From: Diploptera punctata
Taxonomy: Eukaryota; Arthropoda; Insecta; Blattodea; Blaberidae
DNA length: 64,000 bases
Assembly (NCBI GenBank): GCA_030220185.1
Contig: JASPKZ010007430.1
Location: 936,001 to 1,000,000 of the forward strand
Direction: 5' to 3'
Both the position numbers and the translations under genes were made by a program. Below, in pieces: positions 10,261-21,617 of the stretch (positions within the stretch are counted from its first letter, which is position 1; the number at the start of each line of letters is the position of its first letter). The notes beneath the pieces are model-generated. The model was not told where the DNA came from, did no database searches, and was given only the letters and a program-made list of their open reading frames with translations.

Positions 10261-10544
10261 CCCTACCTATCCAACAGGATGTAAACAAACTTGCTATAAT
10301 AGGTTCCGAATACTACTGACCCCGGAAGTAAAACAAACGAAGCTATAGTAGTAATGAGAAACCCCTCTTGGACTGAAAAGAGTGTTTATTCGTTTCCTTC
10401 AATCCCGGTAAGATCCATCTAGCCCTGCAAGAAAGCGTTTCAGTTCATAGGTACCTTAACAAAATATGCTTCAATGAAGGTTATCTATCTGATCTCAGAG
10501 TTTGTTGGTCTAATTTAGAAACACCCTGTATATATAAACCTAAG

Positions 10545-10800
10545 GGCAGTGATCTACAAAGATGGTGACTGACCACGGTTATTGCAACATCACAAGGGCG
10601 CATGAAATGGAATGGAACGAAGTGGATAAGTATGAATTAGTGATGAAATTAAGATTTCGCAAGGTAAAACATGATAACTGCGAGAATATCTTGCCGTGGT
10701 TCCGATCGGTTCATGAGCCTCATGTAGAGTAACCGTGATGCGAATTTAGGACTCGGTTTTGAAGGTCTAGTGTCTAACCATTTGCGTCACACAACCGCCT
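10545..10800 (-). mobile_element. tRNA-derived SINE (type e), copy 1
   Basis: This matches 37645-37945 in several blocks: a TGACCNCGG/TGACCCGTC start, a CATGAAAT-AAATG region, an ATTAAGATTT/ATTAAGTTTT block, and the closing GGTCTA-GTCTAAC-TTGCGTCAC. The last is a tRNA-like A-box region on the minus strand (GTGACGCAA-GTTAGAC). The B-box is decayed. Direction is inferred from this head. Confidence 0.5.
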
Positions 10801-10839
10801 TATATAAAAATAGAAAACATTTATGATAGAAAGGCTGAA

Positions 10840-11290
10840 TATGAAGTTTTTCTTATGAGATGAGATGTTTTATGGCCGAAGAAAGTTAAGACTAGAATAT
10901 CGATACGAATTCGTAAACTATTTCCAATCCTTGCAATATACGTAATTGTATTTCAAATATGTAGAATTTAATTACTTCTAATAAATAAATATTAATATTT
11001 ACTGTATGTAGCCCAACTTATTCAACAACTGATAAAAAATAGACACCCTTAAATGCTCCACAATGAGCTTGATCGTATGTAATGTTGAGGACAATTTCAA
11101 GATAAAACGTGAATAAAAGTAATACTGTAGGTATCCAAAATACATGCCAACAAACATGAATCATTGCATAAATTTACAGTCACGAATCTACAGTCAGACA
11201 TTTAGATTATTTGTAGCAATGAAGAAATGAAAGATTGTACTTTTAATTGACAAACTGAAATGTAAATTAAATCAACACTGTTATATACAT
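10840..11290. repeat. Repeat related to the 32.8-33.9 kb palindrome locus
   Basis: Its left part (ATACGAATTCGTAAA, TCCAATCCTTGCAAT) matches 32870-32935. From TAATAAATAAATATTA onward it matches the palindrome's spacer at 33605-33900 (ACTTATTCAACAA, CAAGATAAAAC-GAATAAAAGTAATAC, TGTAAATT). The long inverted arms present at 33 kb are missing here. Type unknown. Confidence 0.5.
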
Positions 11291-12807
11291 TTTTAAAAGT
11301 GAAATAATTGATTTTAATTAGTCTTACAATTAAATAAGTAACGCACTGATGCTATATACTAATTATTATGTTTATATAATTTATATTATGCAAGTTCCAT
11401 GTTTCATTCATATACTATCGAAAGTGGAAACAATTTTTGTGAATATTAGGCCATTCAATAAGCCTAAATAGTAGTGTAATGTTCGATTTTCCGGCCTTTT
11501 ATAAAATCGTAAAGTAGTATTGAAATGAGATATATATATGAAATAAGGTAATTTTATTTCCTAAATCTGAAGTGAAAATGTAATTACTTGATTAAATAAA
11601 TAATTTCATCATAAGCCTTGTCTTGCTTATCACCTGTCACTATAAATCTGCTAACTCCCAAGTTCTCTGACGAAATACTGTAAAAGTTTCCCTTGAAGTT
11701 AGACTACATTTTGCAATGACCTTGAGGCGTGACCTCACTAAGAATCCCAAGTGCTGTAGAATACCGCAGTGCTCAAACTCAAGTTCATCCCATTAATTAG
11801 AGAAGACATGGCGGATGATACTCCTCAAGGGGTGGCAAAACACGCTCGTCTTCGTAGACCTAATATCCTTTCTGAAACTGTCAAAACAATCTAAAATGTT
11901 ATATTTAAAGCATAAGTCAGCGGATTGCCCGAAAATAAGCGGACATTTTCGTACAATTTGAACCGAAAAGAGAAAGGTTATAGCTTATATTCGCTACTTT
12001 GGTTTTTGACATATCTTTGATGTTAAAAATTTTATCAATATTCCACAAAACAGCTAGCATCTTTCACCAAAACTATACCTCTTCCGAGCCAAGTTTCAGT
12101 TTTAGTGTAAACAAACCAGATGTATGACTGAGTTTTCATTGGTATAATAATGGTTTTGCCCTGAAGAGAGTAAGAAAATGTACTTCGCTCTATAACACTC
12201 AAAATAAAGGAAATAATATATATTAACTATCACATGTCTATAATACGTTACATGGGAGAATCTTAAAATATATAATTACAATTTTAATAGATTAAATAAG
12301 CATTGTTATATTCTTCCACATGCGCAATGCACCATATGTTGGAATTTCAGTTATTTAAATGACAGCTTCTGTACAGTTATAAGAAAGTATTAAAAATCAT
12401 TTGAAAGGCGGAGAGAAATAAAATTATTTTGACTATTTAACTCATGTCGCAAATGGTAGTCAATGACCAATCACGTTTCAATGAATATAGCAAATAATGA
12501 ATAGATTCAGTGATTTTTACTGAGTTGTTTATTCAAAATATAAATGATTAACCTATAATGTTGATTATAATAGTTTGATGTGTTCCATTATTTCTCCACT
12601 AGAGTGCATTCTTACAATATTGCGATCCTATTTGGCAATAAATAATATGATCGAGTTGCAGTGAATATACAGAAGCTCACATTTCTGATTTGTTTTCAAA
12701 CATCGCCGTGTACATTAACTATATAAATATTTTAAAACACCGGTAACTATATTAAAATAATTATTTTTTAGTAAAGAGCTTAATTTTATTCGTTAAATAG
12801 TCCTAAC
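11291..12807. other. AT-rich spacer, nothing recognised
   Basis: No coding frame or clear repeat. A GGATTGCCCGAAAATAAGCG stretch near 11920 is locally GC-richer but matches nothing else I saw. Confidence 0.4.
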
Positions 12808-12906
12808 AAATGCCACTCTTGATTTCCAAATTCTCTAGATAAATTCACTCCTCACTTCGTGAGTCGTGAATTTATCGATAATTTGGAAATCACTCGTGGC
12901 ATTACT
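12808..12906. repeat. Short inverted repeat (hairpin)
   Basis: The left arm AAATGCCACTCTTGATTTCC continues to AAATTCTCTAGATAAATTCAC. It is mirrored by GTGAATTTATCGATAATTTG and GAAATCACTCGTGGCATT, with a small inner GAGTGAGGA/TCGTGAGTC loop region. Arms are about 40 bp. It is probably a small foldback MITE; no TSD was identified. Confidence 0.6.
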
Positions 12907-13050
12907 TATGAAAGTTTTTAAACGGTTTATTGAATAGTATCCTACATTAGCCGTTGAGGATATGGTGAACATTACAGCAGCATTTTCAGGTTAGTCAGCA
13001 TGGAACATATATTTTCTCGTAATGAAATTGTAAATAAAGGATATATAATA

Positions 13051-13688
13051 CAGTAAAATCTGTCTATAAAGGAACATGACGGTTCCTTAAATATATTTCC
13101 GTCTTGGCAGTTTTCCTTCTTATAAAGTGTTCCCAAATTACAAGCTTGAATTCTCTCTCACAGTGTGAGGGTTTTACATGCACGCTTTAAAAACATAACA
13201 CATTGAACTGAAATACAGAGAAAATAGTAACACAACACAGTTTGCACGGCAATACAAAACAACTCTATTACACAAAAACGAGAAGAAACTCAACTACAGG
13301 AGGACTGAAGAATTTCCCAACTCCTTCGCAGGTTACGTAAACAGGCAAGGAAAAGCGAGGGATTCCCCGCTGCCACACATAAGCAAGGGTATCTCCGCAA
13401 TATAATGGCAACACAAGAAGATAAAACGATATAATGCAGTAGCGACATATGCAGAATTTTTACGTGTGGTCATTAATACTGTGAATAGAACGTGCTTAAG
13501 AATAATTTCCGTCTTACTGAGGTAAAAATTAACTATTGGTACTTTAAAAGCCATTCCGTTTCAGTGTTATGAAGGTTTCCGGCTTATACAGGACGAATTT
13601 ACATATAAAATCGTACCGTTCTGGAGATGTTTTTTCCGTCTCCACAGGTTTCCTTCTTATAAGGTTCCGGCTAAGACAGGTTTCACTG
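13051..13688. mobile_element. pogo/Tigger-like MITE
   Basis: The left end CAGTAAAATCTGTCTATAAA mirrors the right end, which read inward is CAGTGAAACCTGTCTTAGC. A TA precedes the left end; the right flank is CA, a likely mutated TA. CAGTRAAACCTGTCT-like termini with TA target are typical of the pogo/Tigger group. A TTTCCTTCTTATAA motif is present near both ends. There is no transposase, so it is non-autonomous. Confidence 0.55.
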
Positions 13689-14520
13689 CATATACAGTAC
13701 ATCACGGAAAAAGCGTAACGTCTGATAAGTAGGCCCACATATGATTTTTTGTTATAAATATTCAAGACATGGAGGAAGTTCCTAATTATAGGTAACATCT
13801 TGTCATGTATTAAGTCTTATATCGCGTAAAATACGATGTTCCTTAAGAACAATGTTTTTATCTATGACAGTTTAGTACACAATTCAGTCATATGACGGGT
13901 AAAAGTAGCACCACGGTTCCCCCAATAGAAGGAGTCGGCGGAGTAACACCTTATGCAAGTTTGTTTACAATGCAACTGGAACTTAAACTCGGAATTAGTA
14001 TAGCAAAATTTTAACACGTAACTGTGTTGAAAAATCCCCTTGATTTAGTAATTCCAGGTCGGAGTCGACTTGGAGTGTGGCTCGTGTAACCCAAGCTTAT
14101 TTGTCCGCCTACTAACAGATTTTGTCCTTGCCCACAACGGTTACGTGAGTTCTTCCAACTTCCAGGGTCCATTTCTAAAGTGTAGACCTATACCGTAAAC
14201 TGTCATCACTCCGTCCCTTAGGAACTGCTTTATCTCACTTCGCATAAAATGTTTCAAATTATTTCAGCGCACTTTGTGTTAGACGAAAGTTTTGTGAACG
14301 TATTGACAATAATGGGTCGAAATAATTGGAATGTTGACGCAATAGTTGTCTTCTAAACATCTAGATAAATAAATCGTATGCATCATGAGAGTCACTTCTT
14401 CATTCTCTTTTCCACCGTAATACCCCTCATCTTACAGGTCTACTTTTATATGCCATATACCGCCCGGGCCTTACAGTGGTACGATCTGTCGGGAGAGATA
14501 TTTTAAAATGTGGATCACAC
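13689..14520. other. No recognisable feature
   Basis: Mixed sequence. Open frames of up to 84 codons have no domain signature. Nothing repeated was found elsewhere in the window. Confidence 0.4.
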
Positions 14521-14524
14521 ATAC

Positions 14525-14868
14525 TTTTTTGACTGCATAAGGACATGGAGGGCCTCCCCGAATGAGTGATCAATACAATCCAGGGCTTCCTTCGAGACAA
14601 CACAACGTTAATATATAGTAGGCTACACCATTCGCACACATATTCATACTATATAGGCTATGGCGAATATGATAATAATGATTATAATTGTATGGTGATG
14701 TTAGCGGACTACACTGTATTTGACCTTAACGATTCCTGACATTTGTCATACAGGTGAGGAAGAACCCCGAAAAAAATCACCTTGGAACCTTGTCCCTATC
14801 GGTGGTCGAAACCGGGCCTGCTGCGTATGAAGCAACGACGTTACCCCGAGACCATGAGAGTTGTGTGA
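14525..14868 (-). mobile_element. tRNA-derived SINE (type b), copy 1
   Basis: On the minus strand the head contains ATGGTCTCGGGGTAACG (A-box region) and a decayed B-box, GGTTTCGACCACC. The core that follows (TTTTTTTCGGGGTTCTTCC, CACCTGTATGACAAATGTC) is shared with the type a SINEs. The 3' half (blocks ATATTCGCC-ATAGC, GAATGTGTGCG-like, and GAGGCCCTCCATGTCC) instead matches 50735-51040. It is a noncoding Pol III-type retroposon, moderately diverged. Confidence 0.7.
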
Positions 14869-14870
14869 TA

Positions 14871-14951
14871 CACTTAACTTTACAGAGAATAAAAATGACA
14901 TTAAAAGCTAGGCATGTTTTATACTTTATTTAGAATGTAACTATAAATACT

Positions 14952-14986
<35 letters not shown>

Positions 14987-16490
14987 TTTATGGAATTTTG
15001 AATGTCTCGATTTATAACAATTTTCTTAATAGCTAAATTCCAAGGTTAATTTTTAACGACCCAACTTTGTCTTATGTTGTGTAAATAGACAACAAACCTG
15101 TAAATTTGAGCAAAGGTAATCCCAAGTAGGAGCGAACTTCAATTCACTTCTTAAGGGACAACTTTATAACTATAAAATACTGTGTATTTCCTCGGAATCT
15201 TTTTGAGCTCCGTAATTGGTTAGCGAAAAGTAAAACTATATCTTCATTTAATTTTTGTCATGATGAGGTTCCATCAGCTAAACACATAAATAAAAATAAT
15301 GCAAAACTGCTACATAGTAAACACTCTTGATGGTATAAATGAAATGTAAGACTTCAAAACTCCAATTTAAGTAGCCTAATTCTACTTTATTTATTATAAA
15401 TATAAAATGTAAATCCGGCAGTTCCGAAGAGATAGAGAATTTCTTTACTGGTTAATAGGTTACCTGGCGCAATTCTTGAACCTTAATATCACTTCTCTTA
15501 GTACTCGTAGGATTTTAATATGCATCGATTGAAAGAGAAAATCGATTGTTCTCTGGAGGCTGAGTACATCTTATTCAAGACCGTATACTAAAAAGTCTAT
15601 CATGTCATTACTTTTTTCAATGATACATATTTTTAATTAATAAAAAACTAAATGCCGCAACATTTCTAAAAGCTATTTTTCCTACTCATGCAAATGCTCG
15701 CCTTGCAACCACATGTGCTAATCACATAGGTGGACGAACATCCGGCCAGTATAAAGGTGGGATGTGGTCAACATGTCCTGTCTTCCAGTCATAGGTGGCT
15801 TTCTCAACCTGCAGCCACAACTGATTGTAGCTACCTAAATTCCTTACGATGCTAGGTTAGGCACCGGTCTTATACTGACCGAAAGTCTGTAAGAAAATTC
15901 TTTCTTCATGGGGACTGTAACCAACACAAGTCCCGTAGCTCTGCACCAATCCGTAATGCGTTAAAACGCTCGGCTACGGCGCAGGACTTATCTCATAATT
16001 ATCTATAAACAAAAATCATACAAAATGTAATCATAAACGAAGTCAATATAAACAAGGCTTAGGCCTACTACAGTTGAACCAAACGATCCCGTTCTCGATG
16101 TTGGGGATATTTGTAAGTTAAGATTCCTTTATTTTACATGTATTTGGGTACGTGGAACTTTACCTCGGCATCGTTATGATAAGATGATATATCTGGCTTG
16201 AAAACTTTCTTGTCTTTATCTTTATACTATTTATTATTTTTATAGGATTTAAAATATGTTTTTATATATTTTATTATTTAGTGAACATATTTAAGTAGTA
16301 ATAATAATGTAAATAAGTTAAAAGAGGATTTGAACTTCTGTTATGTGCTTTCAAAACACATCACTTTCTAAGATTTAACTTACATTTTATTTGATTAAAT
16401 TGTATTTTCATAATTACGGGGCTAAAATGTAACATGAAATGTATAGAACTGGAATAGTGTCCTGTAACAGAACAGTGTATCTGTAATAGT
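14871..16490. other. Spacer with a TA repeat; otherwise unrecognised
   Basis: A TA dinucleotide repeat lies at about 14957-14982. The segment 15680-15990 is less AT-rich than its surroundings but shows no open frame, terminal repeat or match elsewhere in the window. Confidence 0.4.
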
Positions 16491-16967
16491 AAAATAAATA
16501 ACAGTTTAAAAAACTAAAACAAAACGCTTTATCAGAAAACCGAACTAAAAAATGAAAAATAGTTTTCATTTACAACACGCCTGGGATAAAATTAAAGTGG
16601 TCAACAAAAAAATCATCTCCAACATATCAAGAATAAAACTAGAGTTATCTACAAAAAAAAATAATTTTACCATCAAAAGTGTGGGGTGCTTTTTATGGTT
16701 TTTAGATGTTCTTCTCAGAGACTCTATTTTTACCAATATCTGATTATTATAAAATATATTAATTGATATAGAACACTCCACTCTTTTGATGGTAAAATTT
16801 TTTTTTTGTAAATAACTAGTTTTATTCTAGATATGTTGAAGATGATTTTTTGTTGACCACTTTAATTTTATCCCAAGCGTGTTGGAAATTAAAATTATTT
16901 TTAATTTTTTAGTTCGGTTTTTTAATAAAGCGTGTTGTTTTAGTTTTTTAAACTATTATTTATTTTT
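16491..16967. mobile_element. 477-bp foldback element with ~190-bp arms
   Basis: Both arms carry, in mirror order, AAATAAATAAYAGTTTAAAA, ACTAAAACAAMACGCTTTAT, AACCGAACTAAAAAAT, GGGATAAAATTAAAGTGGTC, AACATATCWAGAATAAAACT and TTTTACCATCAAAAG. The spacer is only about 90 bases. Arm identity is about 90 percent by eye. There is no coding capacity; small frames in it are shadows. Transcription across it would give a long double-stranded RNA. It could be a MITE or a chance inverted duplication; no TSD was established. Confidence 0.75.
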
Positions 16968-17063
16968 TAGTTTTAATATTTTACAGAATAAGATAAAAAT
17001 GTAAATATCTTTAAATTCGATACTATTGTAGTATGAGGTAAAATAATACTCTACAAAAAAAAT

Positions 17064-17155
17064 CCTCCGGGTCGGATTTGAACCAGCGACCTATGGACTA
17101 CTGAAATTATATACCACTACAGTCCACCGCTCTACCAACTGAGCTCTTACAACGA
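17064..17155 (-). pseudogene. tRNA-Tyr(GTA) pseudogene with intron
   Basis: Minus strand: the D-arm GCTCAGTTGGTAGAGC is intact, and the anticodon arm TGGAC/GTCCA is intact around GTA with an intervening intron-like stretch of roughly 13-17 bases, as in insect tRNA-Tyr genes. Then come ATAGGTC and the T-arm GCTGGTTCAAATCCGAC with one stem mismatch. The 3' acceptor strand CCGGAGG has no partner upstream, where the sequence is GTTGTAA. The mature end could not fold, so it is a pseudogene despite good A and B boxes. Confidence 0.75.
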
Positions 17156-17650
17156 TTGAGTAAGAAGTTGATAAGTCCGCAACCTATTATACCGGTTTTT
17201 ATTATTTTGATTTTCTGCTGATTCTGGCCAGGATTTTAGAAACATTTATGAAATTATTGTATTGTCATTGGTACTTTACAAGTATTCAAAGTTTCAAGTC
17301 GATCCAATGATTTTAAGTAGGTGAAAATCGCGTTGAAAGATTCCGTTACATAGATAGATACAGGTCAAACTAATATAAAGCGTGTAAAAAAGCAAAAAGT
17401 AAAACCAAAATCAGAAATAAAAAAAACGACTTTTTGCAGTAGCTTTTAATTATTAACTATAGAGTTGCGAAATATTAGTCTAGATTTCATTGACCACTAA
17501 TAATAATCAACAGATATACATAGCCAACTGGTAAACATTCAAAGGAGCTGTAATATGATTGATTATCCGATGACTTTAATTCAAATGACCAAGATATAGG
17601 TCTAATAAAAATGTAAAAATTACTATGATATTTACTTAATAGCTATTTAG
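17156..17650. other. No recognisable feature
   Basis: AT-rich; a TAGATAGATA run near 17350 is the only simple repeat. Confidence 0.4.
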
Positions 17651-17654
17651 CTAA

Positions 17655-17880
17655 TTTCTGGCGTTTCCCGAGTATATCTTCTTGTCGATAATCAGTTTAC
17701 CGACCCGATAACTATGGAGTGAACACCAATCTTGGTCAGGCCGTTTTCGATTATTTTCACATGCTATCCTTCTCAGCCCCTATATGAGTGATAGGGAACT
17801 CTTACCTTTTATAGAATTTCTTTCAGACCAAGTTTGGTTGAAATTGCTCCAGGCTTTGGATTAAATCAGATTAAGTAATG
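17655..17880 (-). repeat. Diverged copy of the 35.9-36.15 kb repeat
   Basis: On the minus strand the order GGTAAGAG, CTCATATAGGGG, GTGAAAATAATCGAAAACGG, GACCAAGATTGG and CCATAGTTATCGGG corresponds to 35885-36150 on the plus strand. Noncoding, class unknown. Confidence 0.5.
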
Positions 17881-18899
17881 AAGGTTTATGGTGTCAAAAT
17901 ATCATTTATTGTTTACGAGAATTATGTAGACTTAAACTATTCATTCCATTAAATTCCGACAGAGATAATTGTTTAGGACGCGAAAATTTAGTTAACTGTG
18001 ATTGCATGGAAAGAGATAATTCGGGGATTTAATGACATATTTATCGGACAACTGGTGACAACAGGATCAGAACTAAACCGTTCACTGACTGATGCACGTA
18101 TTTAGAGGATTACTTAACGGTCCTATACCTTTACAAATTTAATCACGCCTAATTCCATGACCTACTTTTTCTCTCTCTGCTGATTTTTTCTGTTAATATA
18201 AACTGTGACAGGCCTAGAGAAATCAATAATTAATAAATTGTTCACTATTTAATAAGGTTATTATATAACTAATATACGTATGACACAGGATGCAAGATTT
18301 TACTTTCATAACAACGCTAGAAATATATTCTACAAAGCAAGGAAATTACAAAAAAAAATTCATTGTAATTCATGTCCCAAATTGTAGTCAACTTTAATCG
18401 TTATAATTGAACTTATAAATGTGCTTACGTTGAGACCTACTAAACTGCGTGAAAAACTTCGTAAGTTTTTATTTTAAAATTAAAATTAAATTTTAATCAC
18501 TTTCAGGATTAAATCGGGTTTCAATCTTCTAGCCCGGACACGTAGTATTAATATATAGCTCAAGCACTCTAAACTCGCCGATCAGTGATGTCAGTGTTGT
18601 AAACAAGAGGTGAATTGGTACTATTCATTAATTAAAAATATTAACTCACTTGTCATTACTGAAGAGGCATTTAAAATGTAAATTTATACTTAGAAGTGAT
18701 TCTAATATAAACTAAACTAATAACTGACTGCAAAATTATCGCGTGTAGCACACGGCAGGAACTACCTCACCATCGACACAAACAACAGAGTCAGCGTTTT
18801 CTTTCAGGTCTGTACTAAGAATTGAAATGTAGAGGAAGATATAGTTTACAGCGCGCGATGTATTCGTTATTTAACTCTATATATACCTATTTATAGGCA
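17881..18899. other. No recognisable feature
   Basis: AT-rich spacer with no supported element. A B-box-like GGGTTTCAATC at 18517 was judged too weak to call. Confidence 0.4.
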
Positions 18900-18915
18900 T
18901 TAGGGCCTTAAGTGC

Positions 18916-19546
18916 TAATGACAAATGAGGGAAATGTTGAGGAAGTGGCTGAATTCAAATACCTAGGTACAATAATCACAAATAGGAAAGAGATGCACAA
19001 ATAAATTAAACAGTCTCAACTCTGGAAATGCGTGCTATTGTACATTACAAGGATTCTTGACCTACCAACTCCTTTCAAAAAACGTTAAACTGAAAATATG
19101 TAAAATTGTGAAACATGAACTCTTACTTTAAGGGAGGAAAGGAGATTACGAGTATTTGAGAATAAAGTTCTTAGGGAAATTTTTGGACCAAAGAGAGATG
19201 AACAGACAGGTGAATGGAGAAAACTACATAACAGTGAACTACATGGTCTTTATAGGAAGCCAGATATAATAAGAACAGCTATATCTCGTAGACTGCGGTG
19301 GGCAGGACACGTGACACGAATGCGGAATGAAAGACGTGCATGGGAACTTGTTGTAGGAAAATCAGAGGGAAAACGCCCAGTTGGTAGACCAAGAATGAGG
19401 TGGGAGAATAACATTAACTATGATTTGGGGAAGTAGATTATACACAGAATGATTGGAAAACATTAGCTCAGGATAGGGATGTATGGAGAGCTTATGTCCG
19501 CGTGGCCATGAACCTATGGGTTCGATAGTGCCAGTGAGTTAGTTAG
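18916..19546 (+). mobile_element. RTE fragment, 5'-truncated, 16-bp imperfect TSD
   Basis: It begins in the RT thumb (GCTAATGACAAATGAGGGAAAT, then the EFKYLGTIITN codons at 18954-18990) and runs to the end of the family: RVFENKVLREIFG, WAGHVTRM, KRPVGRPRMRWENN, and a final GTTAGTTAG tail. The flanks TTAGGGCCTTAAGTGC (18900-18915) and TTAGGACCTTAACTGC (19547-19562) differ at two positions. Several shifts and stops are present, so it is an older insertion. Confidence 0.82.
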
Positions 19547-19764
19547 TTAGGACCTTAACTGCCAATAGTCAACATGACAGCCATATTGTTTCTAAAAACT
19601 AGCAATTTGCTAAACTAATTGATTCAGTCGGACATGTTATTTGGTTACACTTTTATTTAACGATACTCTCAAGTTATTGTCAACGAAATTCAAATCGATG
19701 AGAAATTTGGTGATTACTTATCATTATGATAAGTAGGTTATGTTATTTTTTATGATTAAAACAG

Positions 19765-19940
19765 TGCTGTCACCTAACCTTAACATTTAGAAACAAAATG
19801 AAAATAATATGAGCATGAAACACAGTTAAGCATGTAACAACTTGATATAACCAATCACACTTCAGTTAATTATAAAGTGAGAAACAAACATCTCATATAT
19901 CACATAGGGCAAAAAAATGTCCATATTGCTTAGGTTGAGT
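19765..19940. repeat. Unclassified dispersed repeat, copy 2 of 2
   Basis: Sister of 7083-7260, described there. CAGTGCTGTCACCTAA and AACCAATCAC are the clearest shared blocks. Confidence 0.45.
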
Positions 19941-20106
19941 ATACATGGATTATACTATTCACATCGGTCCAAGAAACAGCGGCAAGAGAGTACGAAACTA
20001 TAATCTATAAACACTGGAATGCAGTTGTAATATAGTTACGCATCATTGAACTATTTACGAATTGTAGACTCGTGTGGAATATGTTGCGTCGTATATTTCT
20101 CCATGA

Positions 20107-20456
20107 GTCCACCGCTGTGGTCTCAAGGTAGCGTGCTGCCTTGTCACGCAGAGGGCCCGGATTCGATCCCGGTCAGGACAAGTTTCCTGGGTGAGGTTTT
20201 TATTTAGGAAACATTAAGGCCCAAAACGGTACCTCAACACCATCTGGCCATCAATATCATATTCGATTAATCAGCTTAAATTTAGTTTAAGGCCTCTCCT
20301 GGCGCAACGTTACCATCATCATCAACTCTCATATCATCAGGGCAGCGTAACCCCGCCTTCCAGGCACCCCAATCTCAGAAGTGGATTACAAGTACGTCAT
20401 GTTAGGGGAGAACATCAGAAATGTCGAAATGACAACCTGGACATTTGAAAAAAAAG
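20107..20456 (+). mobile_element. tRNA-derived SINE (type a), 10-bp TSD
   Basis: The head TCCACCGCTGTGGTCTCAAG includes the A-box; CGGATTCGATCCCGG is the B-box. The core includes AAACATTAAGGCCCAAAAC and CATCTGGCCATCAATATC. The tail includes CAGGGCAGCGTAACCCCGCC, TTCCAGGCACCCCAAT and AAATGTCGAAATGACAA, then an A-run. TSD TTCTCCATGA/TTCTCCACGA at 20097-20106 and 20457-20466. It is a complete non-autonomous retroposon of about 350 bp, and its best sister copy is at 58738-59132. Confidence 0.85.
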
Positions 20457-20466
20457 TTCTCCACGA

Positions 20467-20980
20467 AACCTCAAATAGGACAGATTTGTTATGTCGAATG
20501 TACCTGTTAAGTATTTATACGCCTACCAACCAACCTACCCTGTAACGCACGTAAGAGGTCATTTCTCCGCCCTTTACATATAGGATACAAAGGGACTGAA
20601 GAGAATACAATTACAGATGTATATGCTCTAAACTTTTACAACAGATGTCAAGAGAAAATGAGGCACAAATAATAATTCAGCTTTATTATGTCGAGTCAGT
20701 AGTTCATTATAGTCTCTCTCTCTCTCTTTAAGTTTTAGGAGGGATTCGAACTCAGTCTGGCGAATTAATTGGCCAAGCAAGTTTATAAGTTAGAGAGTAG
20801 GCGCTAATGAAGGAGCAACGTAATCATTCGGGGAAGCCAGTTTACCACAGTAATACCACACACAAACTACTTGTTATGTAGAAACATAATATTATAAGTT
20901 TCTCCACATGAAGGCAATCTAATTAGTCTAGCATGTGGATACACAGCTTATTTATATTTTCGAAACTGTTAGACAATATA
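20467..20980. other. Spacer with a short TC repeat
   Basis: A TCTCTC run lies near 20715-20728, followed by a decayed B-box-like GGATTCGAACTCAG. No element could be bounded. Confidence 0.35.
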
Positions 20981-21060
20981 CAGAGTGATCCATATAAAAC
21001 TGAACACTTTCAAAGATTTATTACTTCTAAACCAATAACAACAATTTATGCGTAATTCTT
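20981..21060. repeat. Possible lone transposon terminus
   Basis: ACAGAGTGATCCATATAAAA resembles the first bases of Tc1/mariner-type ends elsewhere in the window (CAGGGTGTTTC, CAGGGTTCTTC). No mirrored partner was found downstream, where LINE-B has inserted at 21146. Weak call. Confidence 0.25.
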
Positions 21061-21145
21061 TTTAAATTACAGAACACTTTTCTTTATAATAGAATAAATT
21101 CTGAAAAAAAACACAGTGTAATTATTGATATTATTAAATAATACA

Positions 21146-21575
21146 ATTAAACGCACTTTATTGAATAAGACTAGAGAATAAACTATTTTGAAGTTTTACA
21201 AAGTATTGGCAGTTCCATCTCTTATCTATGGATGTGAAACCTGGACATTAATAAAGGCAGATAGTAAATAAATAGAGGCTGCTGAAATGAAGATGTTGAG
21301 AGCAATAGCAGGATACCAAAGGACCGATATAAAGAAAAACGAAGATATAAGAACAGAACTTAATATATTTAATCTCTGTGAAATAATAAAATATTATCAA
21401 AATGCTTATCTTGAGCACGTATTACGATTGAATGAACAGCGCATACCAAGAAGAATGTATAATTATAAACCAAAAGGGGGAAGAATGTTGGGAAGACCAA
21501 TGAAGAGATGGAAGGACCAATTCGACATATAATGAGATCGGAACAGGCCATTGGGCTTAATCCTTGTTATTTATG
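21146..21575 (+). mobile_element. LINE-B fragment with exact 16-bp TSD
   Basis: A 430-bp 5'-truncated insertion flanked by ATTATTAAATAATACA at 21130-21145 and 21576-21591. It encodes the C-terminal region: SLIYGCETWTL, then 21287-21532 with MKMLRAIAGYQRTDIKKNED, LEHVLRLNEQRIPRRM and GRMLGRPMKRWKDQ. An in-frame stop precedes IEAAEMKML. The tail lacks a long trinucleotide repeat. Confidence 0.86.
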
Positions 21576-21617
21576 ATTATTAAATAATACATCTTAAATA
21601 ACAAACTTATATAAACT

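Larger units (their letters stand above)
9612..10528 (-). mobile_element. Tc1/mariner-superfamily deletion derivative with ~85-bp TIRs
   Basis: The two ends are inverted repeats of about 85 bp. The right end read inward is CAGGGTGTTTCTAAATTAG and the left is CAAAGGGTGATTCTAAATTA. Both continue through CAGATAG and AACCTTCATTGAA to a TTTTGTTAAGG block. A TA follows the right end. Inside, on the minus strand, is only the C-terminal part of a transposase. A hairpin element (9781-9955) has jumped into it near the left TIR. Confidence 0.78.

Noticed and set aside
18510..18535. B-box-like GGGTTTCAATC as a SINE head
   Set aside because: No A-box at the right spacing and no SINE body.
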